Source: Moorena sp. SIO3H5
GTDB taxonomy: Bacteria; Cyanobacteriota; Cyanobacteriia; Cyanobacteriales; Coleofasciculaceae
Reading direction: 5' to 3'
NCBI RefSeq assembly: GCF_010692395.1
Contig: NZ_JAAHHS010000025.1
Location: 1-64,000, forward strand
DNA: 64,000 nt
In this document: piece by piece, positions 63,628-64,000 of the stretch
How the letters are laid out: every line of letters begins with the position of its first letter
Position numbering within the stretch: the first letter of the stretch is position 1
Notes under the pieces: model-generated
Databases searched by the model: none
Told to the model about the DNA's origin: nothing
The model's input: the letters and a program-made list of their open reading frames with translations, nothing else
Position numbers and translations under genes: made by a program

Positions 63628-64000
63628 TCAAGTCTGGACTAAAAATTCCTCTGGATCAGTATCCCAATTTACCCAGCGAATTGCTTCACGGGCTGATTCT
63701 ACATGAGGCGGCACTCGTATAATGTGAACAAAGTTGGTGCTAGGACAAGTCATCTTGAGTAGAAAAATTGGCTCGATATCGATATCGTTATTAATTGTTA
63801 ATAGGGTGTATTCTTGCCAGGAATCCAATCGCTGTGCTTCTAGGTCTTGGCAAATTCGGGCGTAACCAATTCCTTCAATGAGGATTCGCCTAAGTTCAGC
63901 GTTGGGTTCTTCTAAAAGCCACCCAGCTTGCCACTGGTTGGGGTTGACTGTCCCGTATTTTTCTGGTAGCGTCACGCCGTGATAGGAGTATAAGCTGAAA
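63628..64000 (-). CDS. DUF6745-like protein, C-terminal part (cut by window end)
   Basis: The listed GTG start at 63975 is not credible: the frame stays open to the window end (FSLYSYHG before VTLPEKYG). ELRRILIEGIGYARICQDL, DSWQEYTLL, IEPIFLLKMTCPSTNFVHIIRVPPHVESAREAIRWVNW resemble the C-terminus of cyanobacterial DUF6745 proteins, whose role is unknown. At least 124 residues are visible; the rest lies outside. Confidence 0.7.
   Translation of the reverse strand, partial: FSLYSYHGVTLPEKYGTVNPNQWQAGWLLEEPNAELRRILIEGIGYARICQDLEAQRLDSWQEYTLLTINNDIDIEPIFLLKMTCPSTNFVHIIRVPPHVESAREAIRWVNWDTDPEEFLVQT

Overview
This 64 kb window is cyanobacterial. The evidence is the scattered HIP1 octamers (GCGATCGC), a cyanoexosortase B module, an RbpA-type RRM protein next to ribosomal protein S21, a Mo-nitrogenase C-terminal-domain protein, cyanobacterial-style NB-ARC/TPR proteins, and abundant heptameric short tandem repeats (gggaaca, gggagtc, ctccct families). 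The repeat style suggests a large-genome filamentous cyanobacterium (Moorena-like), but genus is inference only. The first bases carry Illumina adapter sequence, so the left end is a contig end. The right end runs into an open reading frame.

Region 1 (0-7.6 kb) holds metabolic genes on the + strand: the C-terminal half of a phosphoketolase, a membrane-anchored cytochrome P450, an aminotransferase-fold protein whose catalytic lysine position reads arginine, a hypothetical gene, a Uma2-type gene and an Old-Yellow-Enzyme ene-reductase. MITE-like elements and tandem repeats fill the gaps.

Region 2 (7.7-24.2 kb) looks like a conflict or signalling island, mostly on the - strand. It has an orphan AbrB/MazE-like antitoxin and a four-gene set (secreted or anchored protein, 4-TM coiled-coil protein, pentapeptide-repeat protein, small adaptor-like protein). 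The last two share an 'M-N-[IV]-S-G-x-V-N...TG-[DN]-I' motif that resembles bacterial amyloid/RHIM-like signalling motifs. Next comes an operon joined by ATGA and short overlaps: a PNP-effector + NB-ARC STAND ATPase that stops right after its winged helix, then three separate TPR proteins. Each TPR protein starts with the helical module that normally follows the ATPase inside one long STAND polypeptide. This is effectively a STAND switch split into one ATPase and three sensor-like subunits, and is the best candidate here for an undescribed system. A 4-TM membrane protein is divergently transcribed from it. A quinone-oxidoreductase-like gene and a small hypothetical gene lie between the two conflict modules.

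Region 3 (24.5-58.8 kb) is, apart from a ketopantoate reductase at its start, an exopolysaccharide locus. A - strand run encodes a DegT aminotransferase, cyanoexosortase B and its associated protein, a Wza-like exporter, a Wzc-like kinase and a GT2. Also present are a WcaI-like glycosyltransferase, a PEP-synthase-like protein, comF, a LbH acyltransferase split by one in-frame TAA, a clan GH-A hydrolase, a second Wzc-like protein, a Wzy-like polymerase/ligase, a Wzx flippase, two more GT2s, a HAD-domain protein, a WecG/TagA transferase and a small EamA-like transporter. Together these cover monomer synthesis, glycosyl transfer, flipping, polymerisation, chain-length control, export and trimming. 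The rbpA-rpsU pair sits inside this locus.

Region 4 (58.9-64 kb) is housekeeping: a TerB/Mo-nitrogenase-C-terminal-domain protein, Obg GTPase, a class-A beta-lactamase-fold serine hydrolase, a TrmJ-type methyltransferase and the C-terminus of a DUF6745-like protein cut by the window edge. I saw no tRNA, rRNA, CRISPR array or intact transposase.
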